Shown here: positions 52,808 through 62,080 of the stretch, piece after piece
How the letters are laid out: the number at the start of each line of letters is the position of its first letter
Numbering within the stretch: the first letter of the stretch is position 1
NCBI RefSeq assembly: GCF_023516215.1
Contig: NZ_CP097349.1
Location: forward strand, 3,472,001-3,536,000
Length of the DNA: 64,000 nt
Direction of reading: 5' to 3'
Source of the DNA: Cytobacillus pseudoceanisediminis
Lineage (GTDB): Bacteria; Bacillota; Bacilli; Bacillales; Cytobacillaceae
The notes under the pieces: model-generated
Told to the model about the DNA's origin: nothing
What the model saw: the letters and a program-made list of their open reading frames with translations, nothing else
The model's database searches: none
Made by a program: the position numbers and the translations under genes

Positions 52808-54967
52808 ATGTGGAAAATTTACAAAATGGATATTAGAAGTATTTTTACTAATTGGGTTGCGGCAGTATTAATCGGAGGCTTGACGTTACTGCCTTCTTTA
52901 TATGCCTGGTTTAACATCGAGGCTTCTTGGGATCCCTATAGTCAAACGGATCAGCTTCCAGTAGGAATCGTGAATGAAGATGCCGGAGCAGTGGTTCGTG
53001 ATAAGGACATACATATTGGAGATGACATCGTCAAGGAATTAAAGAAGAACGATGATATGGACTGGCACTTTGATAACCGTAAAGACGCGATGGATAAGGT
53101 GGAATACGGCGACTATTTTGCTGTCATTGTGATTCCGGATAATTTCTCCCAGAAGCTGGGAACCGTCATTGAAAACCAGCCCGAAAAAGCGAAAATCGAG
53201 TATTATGTGAATGAAAAAATCAATGCCATTGCACCTAAAATCACAGAAAAAGGTGCAGGCGGGATAGTCGATACGGTTACAAGCAATTTCATCTCAACCG
53301 TTAACGGCACTATTTTTGAGAAGTTTAATGAATTGGGTCTGGAGATTGAAAAAGACCTTCCGGATATAAAGCGGTTCGAAGAGTATGTTTTTCAAATGGA
53401 GGAAAAGCTTCCTGAAATCCATTCCTTATTAAGCAGCTCCCTGTCAGATGCAGAAAATGCCCAAAAAATGATTGATAAGGCACAAGCACTCGTTCCTGAT
53501 GCCAAACGCGCAACAGGAAACGGTCTGCAGACCATTAATGAAACGATGAAATTTATAAATGAGGCTGAGAATCGCCTGAATGCAATGGAGCCCCAGATTC
53601 AGGAGAATCTGGAGAAGGTCCAGAATATGGCGGTAAAGGTGAACGATTTTATCTCCTCGGTTCAATCCTCTGATTTGAACCTGAACCAGGGAAAGGAAAT
53701 AGGCAATCAAATCAATGAGCAGATAGCAGGTTCGCTTCAGAATATCGAGACTATCGAAACAGCGCTAAAGCAGCTGCAGGAATCCAATAAGGAACAAGGC
53801 ACAAGCCAAAATCAGGAACAAATCAATCAGGCTCTGGAACAAATAGCCTTATTAAAACAGGAACTGCAGACTATCCAGGAAAACGGACAAAAGATCAATG
53901 CCTTTCTTTCAGACAAGCAGAAGGAAGCAGATGATTTAATCACCCGGCTTCAGGAAAATTCAGCTGTAACCGCAGGCAGGATCGACGCATTCGTTAAAGA
54001 ATATAATGAAAACATCCGGCCAGCCATCAAACAGGAAGTGGCCAGCGCCAAGGAAACATTGAGTAATGCCCGGAATATCCTGACTGAAATACAATCCGCC
54101 ATGCCTGAGATCGAAAAAATCCTTGCGAATACAGAGGGGAACTTAGGTGAAGGAGAAAAAACGCTTAAGCACATTATCGGAGAGTTTCCATATATAAGCG
54201 AAAAGATTAATCAATTAGCCGATCGGATTCGGGACATCAAGGGCGAGACAGACATCAACGAGATCATTGAGCTGCTGCAAAATGATCCCGAAGCAGAGAA
54301 GGGTTTCTTCGAGGAACCTGTTCAGCTTAATAAAAACAGCCTATTCCCAATCCAAAATTACGGAACAGGAATGACTCCCTTTTATACCGTACTTGCGATA
54401 TGGGTAGGTGCCCTTCTATTAATTTCCCTTTTGGCTACAGATGTTCATCATCATGAAGAATTTACGGGAAAACAAATCTATTTCGGCAAACTGCTGACCT
54501 TCCTAAGCATTGGATTTGCACAGACCCTCGTAGTGACAATAGGGAATATCTTAATTCTCGGAGTGGATGCAGCTGAACCAGTATGGTTTATCCTGTTTGG
54601 ACTGATAAGCAGTTTAGTGTTTATATTAATTGTTTATACATTAGTATCTGTATTTGGCGATGTAGGAAAAGCCATGGCGATTGTCTTGCTGGTGCTTCAG
54701 ATTGCAGGTGCTGGCGGAACCTATCCGACCGCCTTGCTTCCTGAATTTTTCCAAACCATCCACCCCTTCCTGCCCTTCTCTTATGCCATTGATTTAATGA
54801 GAGAAGCTGTTGGAGGCATTGTTTGGGAAAGAGTTTACAGAGACCTTCTGGTCCTGACGCTATTCGGTTTCATTGCACTATTAATTGGAACCTTCCTGAA
54901 AGAGCCATTAAGCAGAAAAACAAAAGCGCTAATGAAAAAATCAAAGGAATCGGGGTTGTTTCATTAG
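52808..54967 (+). CDS. YhgE/Pip-domain membrane protein (phage-infection-protein family)
   Basis: 719 residues with the family layout: one N-terminal helix (WVAAVLIGGLTLLPSLYAWF), a conserved extracellular start (PVGIVNEDAGAV, EYGDYFAVIVIPDNFSQKLG), a long coiled-coil region (about residues 195-490), then five or six C-terminal helices (VLAIWVGALLLISLLATDV, IVYTLVSVFGDVGKAMAIVL). The ABC2-like C-terminal half is related to ABC export permeases. In Gram-positives these proteins act in envelope functions, type VII-related export or as phage receptors (Pip). No partner ATPase is adjacent. Confidence 0.9.
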   Translation: MWKIYKMDIRSIFTNWVAAVLIGGLTLLPSLYAWFNIEASWDPYSQTDQLPVGIVNEDAGAVVRDKDIHIGDDIVKELKKNDDMDWHFDNRKDAMDKVEYGDYFAVIVIPDNFSQKLGTVIENQPEKAKIEYYVNEKINAIAPKITEKGAGGIVDTVTSNFISTVNGTIFEKFNELGLEIEKDLPDIKRFEEYVFQMEEKLPEIHSLLSSSLSDAENAQKMIDKAQALVPDAKRATGNGLQTINETMKFINEAENRLNAMEPQIQENLEKVQNMAVKVNDFISSVQSSDLNLNQGKEIGNQINEQIAGSLQNIETIETALKQLQESNKEQGTSQNQEQINQALEQIALLKQELQTIQENGQKINAFLSDKQKEADDLITRLQENSAVTAGRIDAFVKEYNENIRPAIKQEVASAKETLSNARNILTEIQSAMPEIEKILANTEGNLGEGEKTLKHIIGEFPYISEKINQLADRIRDIKGETDINEIIELLQNDPEAEKGFFEEPVQLNKNSLFPIQNYGTGMTPFYTVLAIWVGALLLISLLATDVHHHEEFTGKQIYFGKLLTFLSIGFAQTLVVTIGNILILGVDAAEPVWFILFGLISSLVFILIVYTLVSVFGDVGKAMAIVLLVLQIAGAGGTYPTALLPEFFQTIHPFLPFSYAIDLMREAVGGIVWERVYRDLLVLTLFGFIALLIGTFLKEPLSRKTKALMKKSKESGLFH

Positions 54968-55041
54968 GATTTAAAAGTTTTATTAACCCTCTTGACCTTT
55001 TCCAAAATGTGTAATAAAATCAGTAAAAATATAAATATGAG

Positions 55042-55296
55042 CTATGATAAGGATACGAATCTTTCTTTGTTTTCTTTCCAGAGATCAGGGCCATTTGGCT
55101 GCAAGCCCTGAAGAAAAGGGAATGATTTACCGCCTTGGAGCTATTATGGGGAATTGATCTATACCAGAGTATCCATAATCGGGGAATCCGTTATCTTTTT
55201 GAGCATAAAGCAGTCTTTCGGCATGCTTTATGGAATTAGGGTGGAACCACGGCCGCACTCGTCCCTTTTGCTGGGATGAGTGCGGCTTTTTATTTT
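55042..55296 (+). ncRNA. T-box riboswitch, copy 1 of 3 (threonine)
   Basis: Stem I features CAGAGATCAGGG and GGCTGCAAGCCC, a candidate threonine specifier ACC in GATTTACCGCC, the T-box core AGGGTGGAACCACG at 55238, and a terminator GCCGCACTCGTCCC...GGGATGAGTGCGGC with TTTTTATTTT. Copies 2 and 3 follow in tandem with about 95 percent identity by eye. Regulates the ThrRS gene downstream by sensing uncharged tRNA-Thr. Confidence 0.9.
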
Positions 55297-55316
55297 AATT
55301 AAAACTATATAATTAG

Positions 55317-55571
55317 CGTTGATAAGGACATGAATCATTCTTTATTTTCTTTCCAGAGATCAGGGTCACCGGCTGCAAGCCCTGAAGAAAAGGGAATGAT
55401 TTACCGCCTTGGAGCTATTATGGGGAAATGATCTATATCAGAGTATCCATAATCGGGGAATCCGTTATCTTTTTGAGCATAAAGCAGTCTTTCGGCATGC
55501 TTTATGGAATTAGGGTGGAACCACGGCCGCACTCGTCCCTTTTGCTGGGATGAGTGCGGCTTTTTATTTTA
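55317..55571 (+). ncRNA. T-box riboswitch, copy 2 of 3 (threonine)
   Basis: Second unit, period 274 bases from the first (core AGGGTGGAACCACG at 55512). Specifier region GATTTACCGCC and terminator are unchanged. Confidence 0.9.
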
Positions 55572-55589
55572 ATTAAAACTATATAATTA

Positions 55590-55842
55590 GCGTTGATAAG
55601 GACATGAATCATTCTTTATTTTCTTTCCAGAGATCAGGGTCACCGGCTGCAAGCCCTGAAGAAAAGGGAATGATTTACCGCCTTGGAGCTATTATGGGGA
55701 AATGATCTATATCAGAGTATCCATAATCGGGGAATCCGTTATCTTTTTGAGCATAAAACAGTCTTTCGATTGCTTTATGGAATTAGGGTGGCACCACGAC
55801 CACACTCGTCCCTATGTTTGGGAGGAGTGTGGTCTTTTTTTA
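55590..55842 (+). ncRNA. T-box riboswitch, copy 3 of 3 (threonine)
   Basis: Third unit, 273 bases on (core AGGGTGGCACCACG at 55785). It differs from copies 1 and 2 in the base expected to pair with the tRNA discriminator (C instead of A), in the antiterminator stem, and in the terminator (CCACACTCGTCCC...GGGAGGAGTGTGG, TTTTTTT). It lies 25 bases before the ThrRS start. The three together fill the 54968-55867 gap. Confidence 0.88.
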
Positions 55843-55867
55843 TAACTAAAAATCAGGAGGAATTGAA

Positions 55868-57066
55868 ATGGAAGCAGAAAAAATAAATCATAGAAAGTTA
55901 GGTCAAGAGCTGGAGCTTTTCACATCCATGGAGGAAGCCCCAGGAATGCCTTTTTCCTGCCAAATGGAATGGTGATGCGAAATGAACTTGAAAGTTATTG
56001 GAGACGAAAACACCAGCGGGCAGGCTATCAGGAAATTAAGACACCGATTATGATGAAACAGGAACTTTGGGAACAATCCGGCCATTGGAATCATTATCAT
56101 GAAAATATGTATTTCTCAAATGTGGATGAGCAAAATTATGCGATAAAGCCCATGAACTGCCCGGGTGCGATATTGGTTTTCAATAGCAAACGGAGAAGCT
56201 ACCGGGAATTGCCTCTCCGCTATGCGGAGCTGGGATTAGTCCACAGACACGAACTCTCGGGTTCTTTGAATGGACTGTTAAGAGTCCGGTCGTTCACTCA
56301 AGATGACGCCCATTTATTTGTGATGGCTGATCAGATTGAGGCCGAGATTGATAAAATACTTGTCCTAATTGATGAGTTCTACTCCCATTTCGGTTTTGAC
56401 TATAAAGTTGAACTTTCAACACGCCCGGAGGAATACATGGGATCACAAGAAATGTGGGAACGTGCTGAAGGAGCTTTGGAATCTGTTTTGAAAAACAAAG
56501 GAGTAAACTATCAGATTAATCCTGGTGATGGGGCGTTTTACGGGCCGAAAATTGACTTTCATATATTGGATTCGCTCGGCAGAAGCTGGCAATGCGGTAC
56601 TGTCCAGCTGGATTTTCAAATGCCGCAAAAGTTTAATTGTGCATATGTTGGTGAAGATAACAAACTTCACCTTCCCATTATGATTCACAGGGCAATTTTT
56701 GGTTCAGTTGAACGTTTCATGGCTATTCTAATTGAACATTTTGCAGGCGATTTCCCACTGTGGCTGTCACCCGTTCAAGCAAAGATCATTCCAATCTCTG
56801 ACTCGCATGCTGAATATGCAGACTATGTGAAATCACAATTGGAAGAAGCAGGCATCCGTGCTGAAGCCGACTTTAGAACAGAGAAAATGGGACTCAAGAT
56901 CAGGGAAGCCGCAAAACAGAAAGTTCCCTACATGCTGGTGATTGGTGATAAAGAAATGGAGCAGCAATCCCTGTCACTGAGAAAACGTAAAGAGGGAAAT
57001 ATCGGTGTGATGAGCATTGAGGAAGTAATTGAGCGGTTTATTAATGAAACAAACGGCGGCAGATAA
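55868..57066 (+). CDS. Threonyl-tRNA synthetase lacking the N-terminal TGS and editing domains, frameshifted near the start
   Basis: About 400 residues when repaired, against about 640 for a normal bacterial ThrRS. It begins at the catalytic-domain boundary (MEAEKINHRKLGQELELFTS) and has motif 1 (GYQEIKTPIMM), motif 2 (LGLVHRHELSGSLNGLLRVR), the zinc ligands in MNCPGA, DDAHLF and MIHRAIFGS, motif 3 (FGSVERFMAILIEHFAGDFP) and the anticodon-binding domain to the end. No TGS domain and no HxxxH editing site are encoded upstream; instead T-boxes lie there. One added T in the T5 run at 55951-55955 restores GMPFFLPNGMVMRNELE; as read, the catalytic frame would start at 55969. Probably an inducible extra ThrRS comparable to thrZ. 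Confidence 0.88.
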
Positions 57067-57071
57067 ATCTT

Positions 57072-57112
57072 TCAAGCTCAGAAGGAATTTATTCCTTTTG
57101 GGCTTTCCTCTT
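57072..57112 (+). terminator. Terminator after the ThrRS gene
   Basis: AAGCTCAGAAGGAA/TTCCTTTTGGGCTT stem followed by TCC TCTTT; just after the stop. Confidence 0.75.
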
Positions 57113-57218
57113 TACAAATAATCTATCTCTCCGAATTTTCTCCAGTTAACAATATCTTAATTTTCAAAATAATGTTATTATTTAAATGTAATAATTTTAC
57201 ACTTAGGGGAGGATTATT

Positions 57219-57707
57219 TTGAAAACCACTGCAATTGAGAAAGCCATTATTAATGAGACAACAATCAATTCACCACTCAATCTGGTATGGCTCGCTTGGA
57301 CAATCTCTGATAGGGTATCTGAATGGTTTGCACCTGAAGCGAAAGTAGAAGCTAAGGAAGGCGGAGCTTATGAGCTTTATTTTATTCCCGGAAATAGTAC
57401 GGGCATGAATACGAAGGGATGTAAAATTACTAAGCTTATTACTGAAAATGAGCTTGAGTTCACATGGAAAGGCCCAGACCAATTTGAGGATTTAATGAAT
57501 AATGAGGATGAATTAACAACTGTTCATGTAAGTTTCCAGGCAATCCATGAAAATTCATCAAAGGTGATTGTTGAACATAGAGGATTTAAGAATCATGAAG
57601 ATTGGATTGAAGCAATAAACTGGCATCAAATGGCCTGGTCAGGTGTACTGGACAGTTTAAAATCAGCTCTTGAAAAGGGCGAAGGAAACCTCTGCTGCCA
57701 GCCTTGA
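57219..57707 (+). CDS. SRPBCC (AHSA1-like) family protein
   Basis: 162 residues of the START/Bet v1-like fold, AHSA1 group: INSPLNLVWLAWTISDRVSE WFAPEA-type start and ELEFTWKGPDQFEDL, ending WHQMAWSGVLDSLKSALEKG. Binds hydrophobic ligands or chaperones in other bacteria; role unknown here. The C-terminus has a CC pair (NLCCQP). RBS GGGGAGG. Confidence 0.85.
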   Translation: MKTTAIEKAIINETTINSPLNLVWLAWTISDRVSEWFAPEAKVEAKEGGAYELYFIPGNSTGMNTKGCKITKLITENELEFTWKGPDQFEDLMNNEDELTTVHVSFQAIHENSSKVIVEHRGFKNHEDWIEAINWHQMAWSGVLDSLKSALEKGEGNLCCQP

Positions 57708-57871
57708 AAGCAAATACCTGCGGACACTCTTTTTAAAACCGCAGCCAATTTTCTTCCAATTAATCCCTCTTCGGTATCTTTACTTACATATGTATGTTAC
57801 AATGAAAGGTGAATCAAACCCTTAGGGTCAACTTGACTTTTCTTAGTCACCCCTTCGAAAGGGGGATAAAA

Positions 57872-58228
57872 TTGGAGAAAATAAGCGTATTCCTGGATGA
57901 TTATCGGAAAGCGCCTGATGGTCATGTATTAGTTGAGACCATTGATGAGTGTATCCATTTGCTTCAGACCTTTGAAATTGACCACTTGTCTTTAGACCAT
58001 GATTTAGTAAGTAAATCGAGAAATGGTCTTATGCTCGTTCATTTAATGGTTCAAAAACAGTTATTTGCGGATCGCATAACTGTTCACTCTGCCAATTCCG
58101 CAGGCGGGAAAGCTATGTATCATTATTTAAAACAAGCACAGCAGGATTTTGAAATGCCCACTGATATTAAAGTAATCTTAAGGCCACTGCCCCTAAACTT
58201 CATTCCGCCAAATCATCTGCAAAAATAG
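57872..58228 (+). CDS. Single-domain receiver-like protein (cREC type)
   Basis: 118 residues from TTG 57872, 7-8 bases after AAAGGGGG; the frame is open upstream to 57809 without an RBS. It looks like the cyclic-phosphate-processing receiver (cREC) family: ISVFLDDYRKAPDGHVLVET with the acidic pair, IDHLSLDHDL with the central Asp, and ITVHSANSAGGKAMYHYLKQ with conserved Ser/Asn/Lys. No kinase or output partner is adjacent. Function inferred from fold only. Confidence 0.65.
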   Translation: MEKISVFLDDYRKAPDGHVLVETIDECIHLLQTFEIDHLSLDHDLVSKSRNGLMLVHLMVQKQLFADRITVHSANSAGGKAMYHYLKQAQQDFEMPTDIKVILRPLPLNFIPPNHLQK

Positions 58229-58288
58229 TAGAATTCACCATACCTATTCCCCTTGATCACAGGATATATATATGTCACCAGTATATGG

Positions 58289-58319
58289 GAAGCAGAGTTT
58301 ATTAACTGCTTCCTTTTTT
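58289..58319 (+). terminator. Terminator of the receiver-like gene
   Basis: GAAGCAG/CTGCTTC stem then CTTTTTTC on the plus strand. Confidence 0.85.
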
Positions 58320-58362
58320 CATGACTTTAAAAATGATATGAATAACTGGAACCAGGCAAAAA

Positions 58363-58396
58363 TAAATCCGCTTCTCCATATAGAGGAGCGGATTTA
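58363..58396. terminator. Terminator of the M20 operon
   Basis: AAATCCGCTTCTC/GAGGAGCGGATTT stem of about 12 bp, just downstream of the M20 peptidase stop (minus strand). Confidence 0.7.
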
Positions 58397-58413
58397 GCTT
58401 TAAGATTTTACTC

Positions 58414-59589
58414 CTATACGTTCAAATATGCCCAGGCATATTGTGCATATAGCTCTGCGCCTGTCGATAAGGCGTCTTCGTCAATATTGAATTTGCCGTG
58501 GTGATGAGCCCATTCGGTGTCTTTCTCTGGATTGCCGCTGCCGACTAGGGCGAAGCTGCCAGGTGCTTTGTCCAGGTAAAAACTGAAATCCTCCGCCCCC
58601 ATTGTTGGATTTTCATTATATAGAAAATCTTCCCCGAAAGCTTCAGAAGCAACTTTTTGCACAAGGTTTGCACTGTATTCCTCATTAATTACCGCTTGGG
58701 AACCCCGAATGTATTCCACTTTTGCACCAGCACCATAGATCGATGCCGTCTTCTCAGCATAATTCTCAAGCTGTTTTTCAATATGATCCCTTGTTTCAGG
58801 ATCGAAGCAGCGGACTGTTCCCTCGATGACTGCATTTTCAGCGATGATGTTAAACCTTGTGCCCACCATCATTTTTCCAATGGTGAGTACGGCAGGCTGC
58901 TGGGCATCAATGGTTCTGGACACAACACTCTGGACATTCATGACAAAGGATGAGGCCACTATAGCAGCATCAATGCAGTCATGCGGCATCGCCCCGTGCC
59001 CGCCTTTTCCTTTGAATGTCACCTTGAATATATCAGCTGATGCGAAGGATGGCCCAGGTGTACAGGACACTTTATGCGTCGGCATTTGCGACCAGATGTG
59101 GATGCCAAAGACATTGTCCACACCTTCCATCGCTCCCTGTTCCACCATCATCTTCGCCCCTTCCGCTACTTCTTCGGCTGGCTGGAACAGCAGGCGGACA
59201 TTCCCCGGCAATTCTTCTTTTATCTCATTTAATGCCTTGGCGGCAATCAGCAGCATCGCGGTATGGGCATCATGTCCGCATGCATGCATTTTTCCATTTT
59301 CCAGGGAGGCATAAGGCAGATCCTTATTCAATTCCTCCACCTGCAGCGCATCCATGTCTCCCCTTAAAGCTACCGTCTTTCCGGGCTTCCCGCCTGCTAT
59401 TTCAGCAATAACACCTGTTGGTTCCGTTCTTTTAAAGGGAATGCCCAGTCTATCAAGGTACTCACAAATAAATTGGGTGGTTTTAAACTCCTCCCATGAC
59501 ACCTCTGGTTCACGATGCAATTTTCTTCGCAGCTTCGTTAATTCATCACTATATGCTCCAATTAATTCTTTTAGCCCATTATGAATCAT
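58414..59589 (-). CDS. M20 family amidohydrolase
   Basis: 391-residue metal-dependent amidohydrolase of the M20D group (N-acyl-amino-acid or indole-acetyl-conjugate hydrolases). Motifs: LHREPEVSWEEF near the start, the metal sites ALRGDMDALQVEE and HACGHDAHTAMLL, FQPAEEVAEGAKMMVEQGAM, and TMGAEDFSFYLDKAPGSF at the C-terminus. Starts 4 bases after the upstream hydrolase's stop. With the hydantoinase-like gene and the transporter it forms a likely uptake-and-deacylation operon. Confidence 0.92.
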   Translation of the reverse strand: MIHNGLKELIGAYSDELTKLRRKLHREPEVSWEEFKTTQFICEYLDRLGIPFKRTEPTGVIAEIAGGKPGKTVALRGDMDALQVEELNKDLPYASLENGKMHACGHDAHTAMLLIAAKALNEIKEELPGNVRLLFQPAEEVAEGAKMMVEQGAMEGVDNVFGIHIWSQMPTHKVSCTPGPSFASADIFKVTFKGKGGHGAMPHDCIDAAIVASSFVMNVQSVVSRTIDAQQPAVLTIGKMMVGTRFNIIAENAVIEGTVRCFDPETRDHIEKQLENYAEKTASIYGAGAKVEYIRGSQAVINEEYSANLVQKVASEAFGEDFLYNENPTMGAEDFSFYLDKAPGSFALVGSGNPEKDTEWAHHHGKFNIDEDALSTGAELYAQYAWAYLNV

Positions 59590-59592
59590 CTC

Positions 59593-60855
59593 TTACTCCG
59601 CCTCCGTTAACTCTATTGCTGCCTCAAACAGGATTTGAACAGCTTCGGCAATATGCCTGGAATCCGACCATTCTTCCGGACAATGGCTCAGGCCATTTTT
59701 ACTTGGAATAAACAGCATCCCAGTACTTGTGTAATCAGCGAAAACCATTGCATCGTGCCCGGCGCCGCTATTCATGGGGCATGAAGTGAAACCCAGTTCA
59801 CTGCTTTTCTTCTTTAACAGACTCACAATCTCTTTATTCATCTCTTTTGGCTGAATATATAAAAGCTGTTCAACCGTTATTTCTACTCCGCTATCACGAT
59901 AGATCTCTGCTAATTCTTTCACTTTTTGAATAACATTCTGGACATGTTCTTCCTTGCCGGAGCGAATGTCTACAGAAAAGACCGTTTGATCCGGAATTAC
60001 ATTGGCTCCATTTGGATAGACCTGCAATTGCCCAGTGGTTACTACCGTTCCTTCTCCTTCAGCCGCCGCCAACTCGGGAAATTGGGCTATCATCCCGGCG
60101 GCCGCAACCAGCGCATCAGACCGCCTGTCCATTGGAGTGGTCCCGGCATGCCCGGCCTGTCCTTTTACGGTTACTTCCAATTGCGTTAAGCCGACAATCG
60201 CTTCGACTACCCCTATTGGGATATTCTTTTCTTCTAAGATAGGTCCCTGTTCAATGTGCAATTCCAGATAAGCCTTTACTGACTGCTGGTCTCTTGTTTT
60301 CGGAAGAGACGGATCGAGCCCGATTTTCTTCATGGCTTCAACGGTCGTAATGCCATCGTTATCCTTCAATGATTTAAAGTCTTCCTCAGCCAGCAAACCG
60401 ACCATTCCGCGTGAACCCATTAAGCCGCCGCCAAATCTGGAGCCTTCCTCTTCGATAAGGGCGATAACCTCCAGAGGATATTTTGGCGTTAATCCGTTCT
60501 CAGTGAAAAGTGCAGCGACTTCAAGTCCTGCTACAACTCCGGCAGGCCCATCATAGGATCCCCCATTCGGGACGGAATCAAAGTGAGAACCGATTAGAAC
60601 ACTTGGTGCATCTTTTAGGGACCCTTCAAGCTTTCCAAAGATATTGCCCAATCCATCTTCACGGACAGCCAAGCCCGCTTCCTTCATTTTCCCCTTAATA
60701 TACTGCCGTGCAAGAAAATCCTCCTGACTATACGTCAGCCGGGTTGTTCCTTTGCCTGGAGTCGCTGTATAAGTGCTTAATGTGTCAATATGGTTTTCGA
60801 TTCGCCCCTGTACTTTTTCCAGATTCACATTTTTCCCTGTTTGAACTTCACTCAT
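59593..60855 (-). CDS. Zn-dependent amidohydrolase (allantoate/N-carbamoyl amino acid hydrolase family)
   Basis: 420-residue M20-family enzyme of the AllC/HyuC/beta-ureidopropionase group: VLIGSHFDSVPNGGSYDGPA (metal site), EEEGSRFGGGLMGSRGMVG, YLELHIEQGPILEE, GQAGHAGTTPMDRRSDAL and SGAGHDAMVFADYT. Such enzymes release ammonia or CO2 from N-carbamoyl amino acids or ureidoglycine-type compounds. The substrate is unknown. The putative transporter is upstream by 18 bases. Confidence 0.92.
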   Translation of the reverse strand: MSEVQTGKNVNLEKVQGRIENHIDTLSTYTATPGKGTTRLTYSQEDFLARQYIKGKMKEAGLAVREDGLGNIFGKLEGSLKDAPSVLIGSHFDSVPNGGSYDGPAGVVAGLEVAALFTENGLTPKYPLEVIALIEEEGSRFGGGLMGSRGMVGLLAEEDFKSLKDNDGITTVEAMKKIGLDPSLPKTRDQQSVKAYLELHIEQGPILEEKNIPIGVVEAIVGLTQLEVTVKGQAGHAGTTPMDRRSDALVAAAGMIAQFPELAAAEGEGTVVTTGQLQVYPNGANVIPDQTVFSVDIRSGKEEHVQNVIQKVKELAEIYRDSGVEITVEQLLYIQPKEMNKEIVSLLKKKSSELGFTSCPMNSGAGHDAMVFADYTSTGMLFIPSKNGLSHCPEEWSDSRHIAEAVQILFEAAIELTEAE

Positions 60856-60873
60856 TTCGATCCAATCCCTTTC

Positions 60874-62080
60874 TTATAATAGTCCGACAAAAATTCCGGC
60901 TAATACCACCGACACAATCGTCACCGTGATGAATCCCCCGACAAGCATAGGCGGAAGCATGTTGCTGGTCAGCATTTCCCTCTCTTTTTCATCTTCTGTC
61001 AATGATTTAATCACTTCATTTGTAATAATGTAGTCAGCCGGGAAACCATATAGTGCCGTCAGCGAAACCGCGAAAGCCATTTCCTTGCTCACCTTTAAAA
61101 TTTTCCCTGCGATGAATGAGAAGATATACATTCCTATTACGCCTAGAATAATGCTTCCTGCCAGCGGATAAATAATCTCAAGCATCATCCCGGGTGTAGC
61201 CTGCTTTAAGCCGTCAAAAATAAAGAGCATCAGGGCCATGATCGCAAAGCCAAAACCATTTGCTTTCTGCAGTACCTGCTTCTCAAGAAAGCCAATACTT
61301 GTGGCAATAACCCCGAACAATAGACAAAGTACAAATGGACTGACACTCGCAACTGGAGCCAGCAGTGTTGATGTCAGATAAGCAAGGTAGGATACTGCCG
61401 CCAATCTTAAAAATTTGAAGAAATCTGTATTATATTTCTCCGGCATATTTCTAAAAAGCTTAAGCTCAGGTTTTGGAGCTGCCTCTGCTGCTGCAGCCGT
61501 CTCTTCACTCGCCATGCCCTGTGTCTTATAAGCAAGCTTTCCGCTTCGGTACTGCTGTAAAAGCCGCTTTCCTTCTTTTTCAGGACAATGGAGGTGAGCG
61601 GATATCCAGCAAATCCCTGCATAACATAAATCACGATTGCAAAGACAGATAAAGAAGCCAGTCCCGCTTCTTTCGCTCCTTCGGACATAATCAGGGCAGA
61701 TACAACGCCTCCAACCAATGGCGGAATGGCGACAACCACCGTTTTAAATCCAAAGATAAAGGTACCGATTCCAAGTAATATCGCGATAATTCCCAAAATC
61801 CCTGACAAAGCAATCACAATCGTCTTCCACTGATTTTTCAATTCCTGAATCGATAGCAAAGTCCCCATATTGGTAATCAATAAGTACATCATCATCGTAG
61901 CCACAACCGGCGGAACTCCTGCCAAAGCTACGATGTCCTGCGGAAAAAAGTCCAATAGCCGGCAAGGAACAGTACGGCACAGACGAAAATGGACGGCACC
62001 CATGCCTTCGTGCGAACCGCAACCAAATCTCCAATAAATAAAATAAACAAAAGAATTACTAACGCTAACAGCTGTGACAT
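60874..62080 (-). CDS. Predicted multi-helix transporter, two frameshifts
   Basis: When repaired, about 402 residues with ten or so helices: SQLLALVILLFILFIGDLVA at the start, MMMYLLITNMGTLLSIQELK, KTVVVAIPPLVGGVVSALIM, and in the second half LRLAAVSYLAYLTSTLLAPV, VLCLLFGVIATSIGFLEKQV, and VLAGIFVGLL at the end. Two single-base additions (A6 run at 61944-61949; T5 run at 61576-61580) join three frames. The fold resembles anion/glutamate-type (GltS-like) symporters with inverted halves; the family is not firmly identified. ATG 62080 follows AGGGGGAAGGG. Likely imports the substrate of the two amidohydrolases. Confidence 0.7.

Noticed and set aside
59354..60929. Plus-strand frames opposite the M20 genes
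   Set aside because: Shadow frames of GC-richer coding DNA with no RBS or homology.
60874..62003. Two or three separate membrane-protein genes
   Set aside because: Two single-base repairs give one continuous transporter with a good start and RBS.
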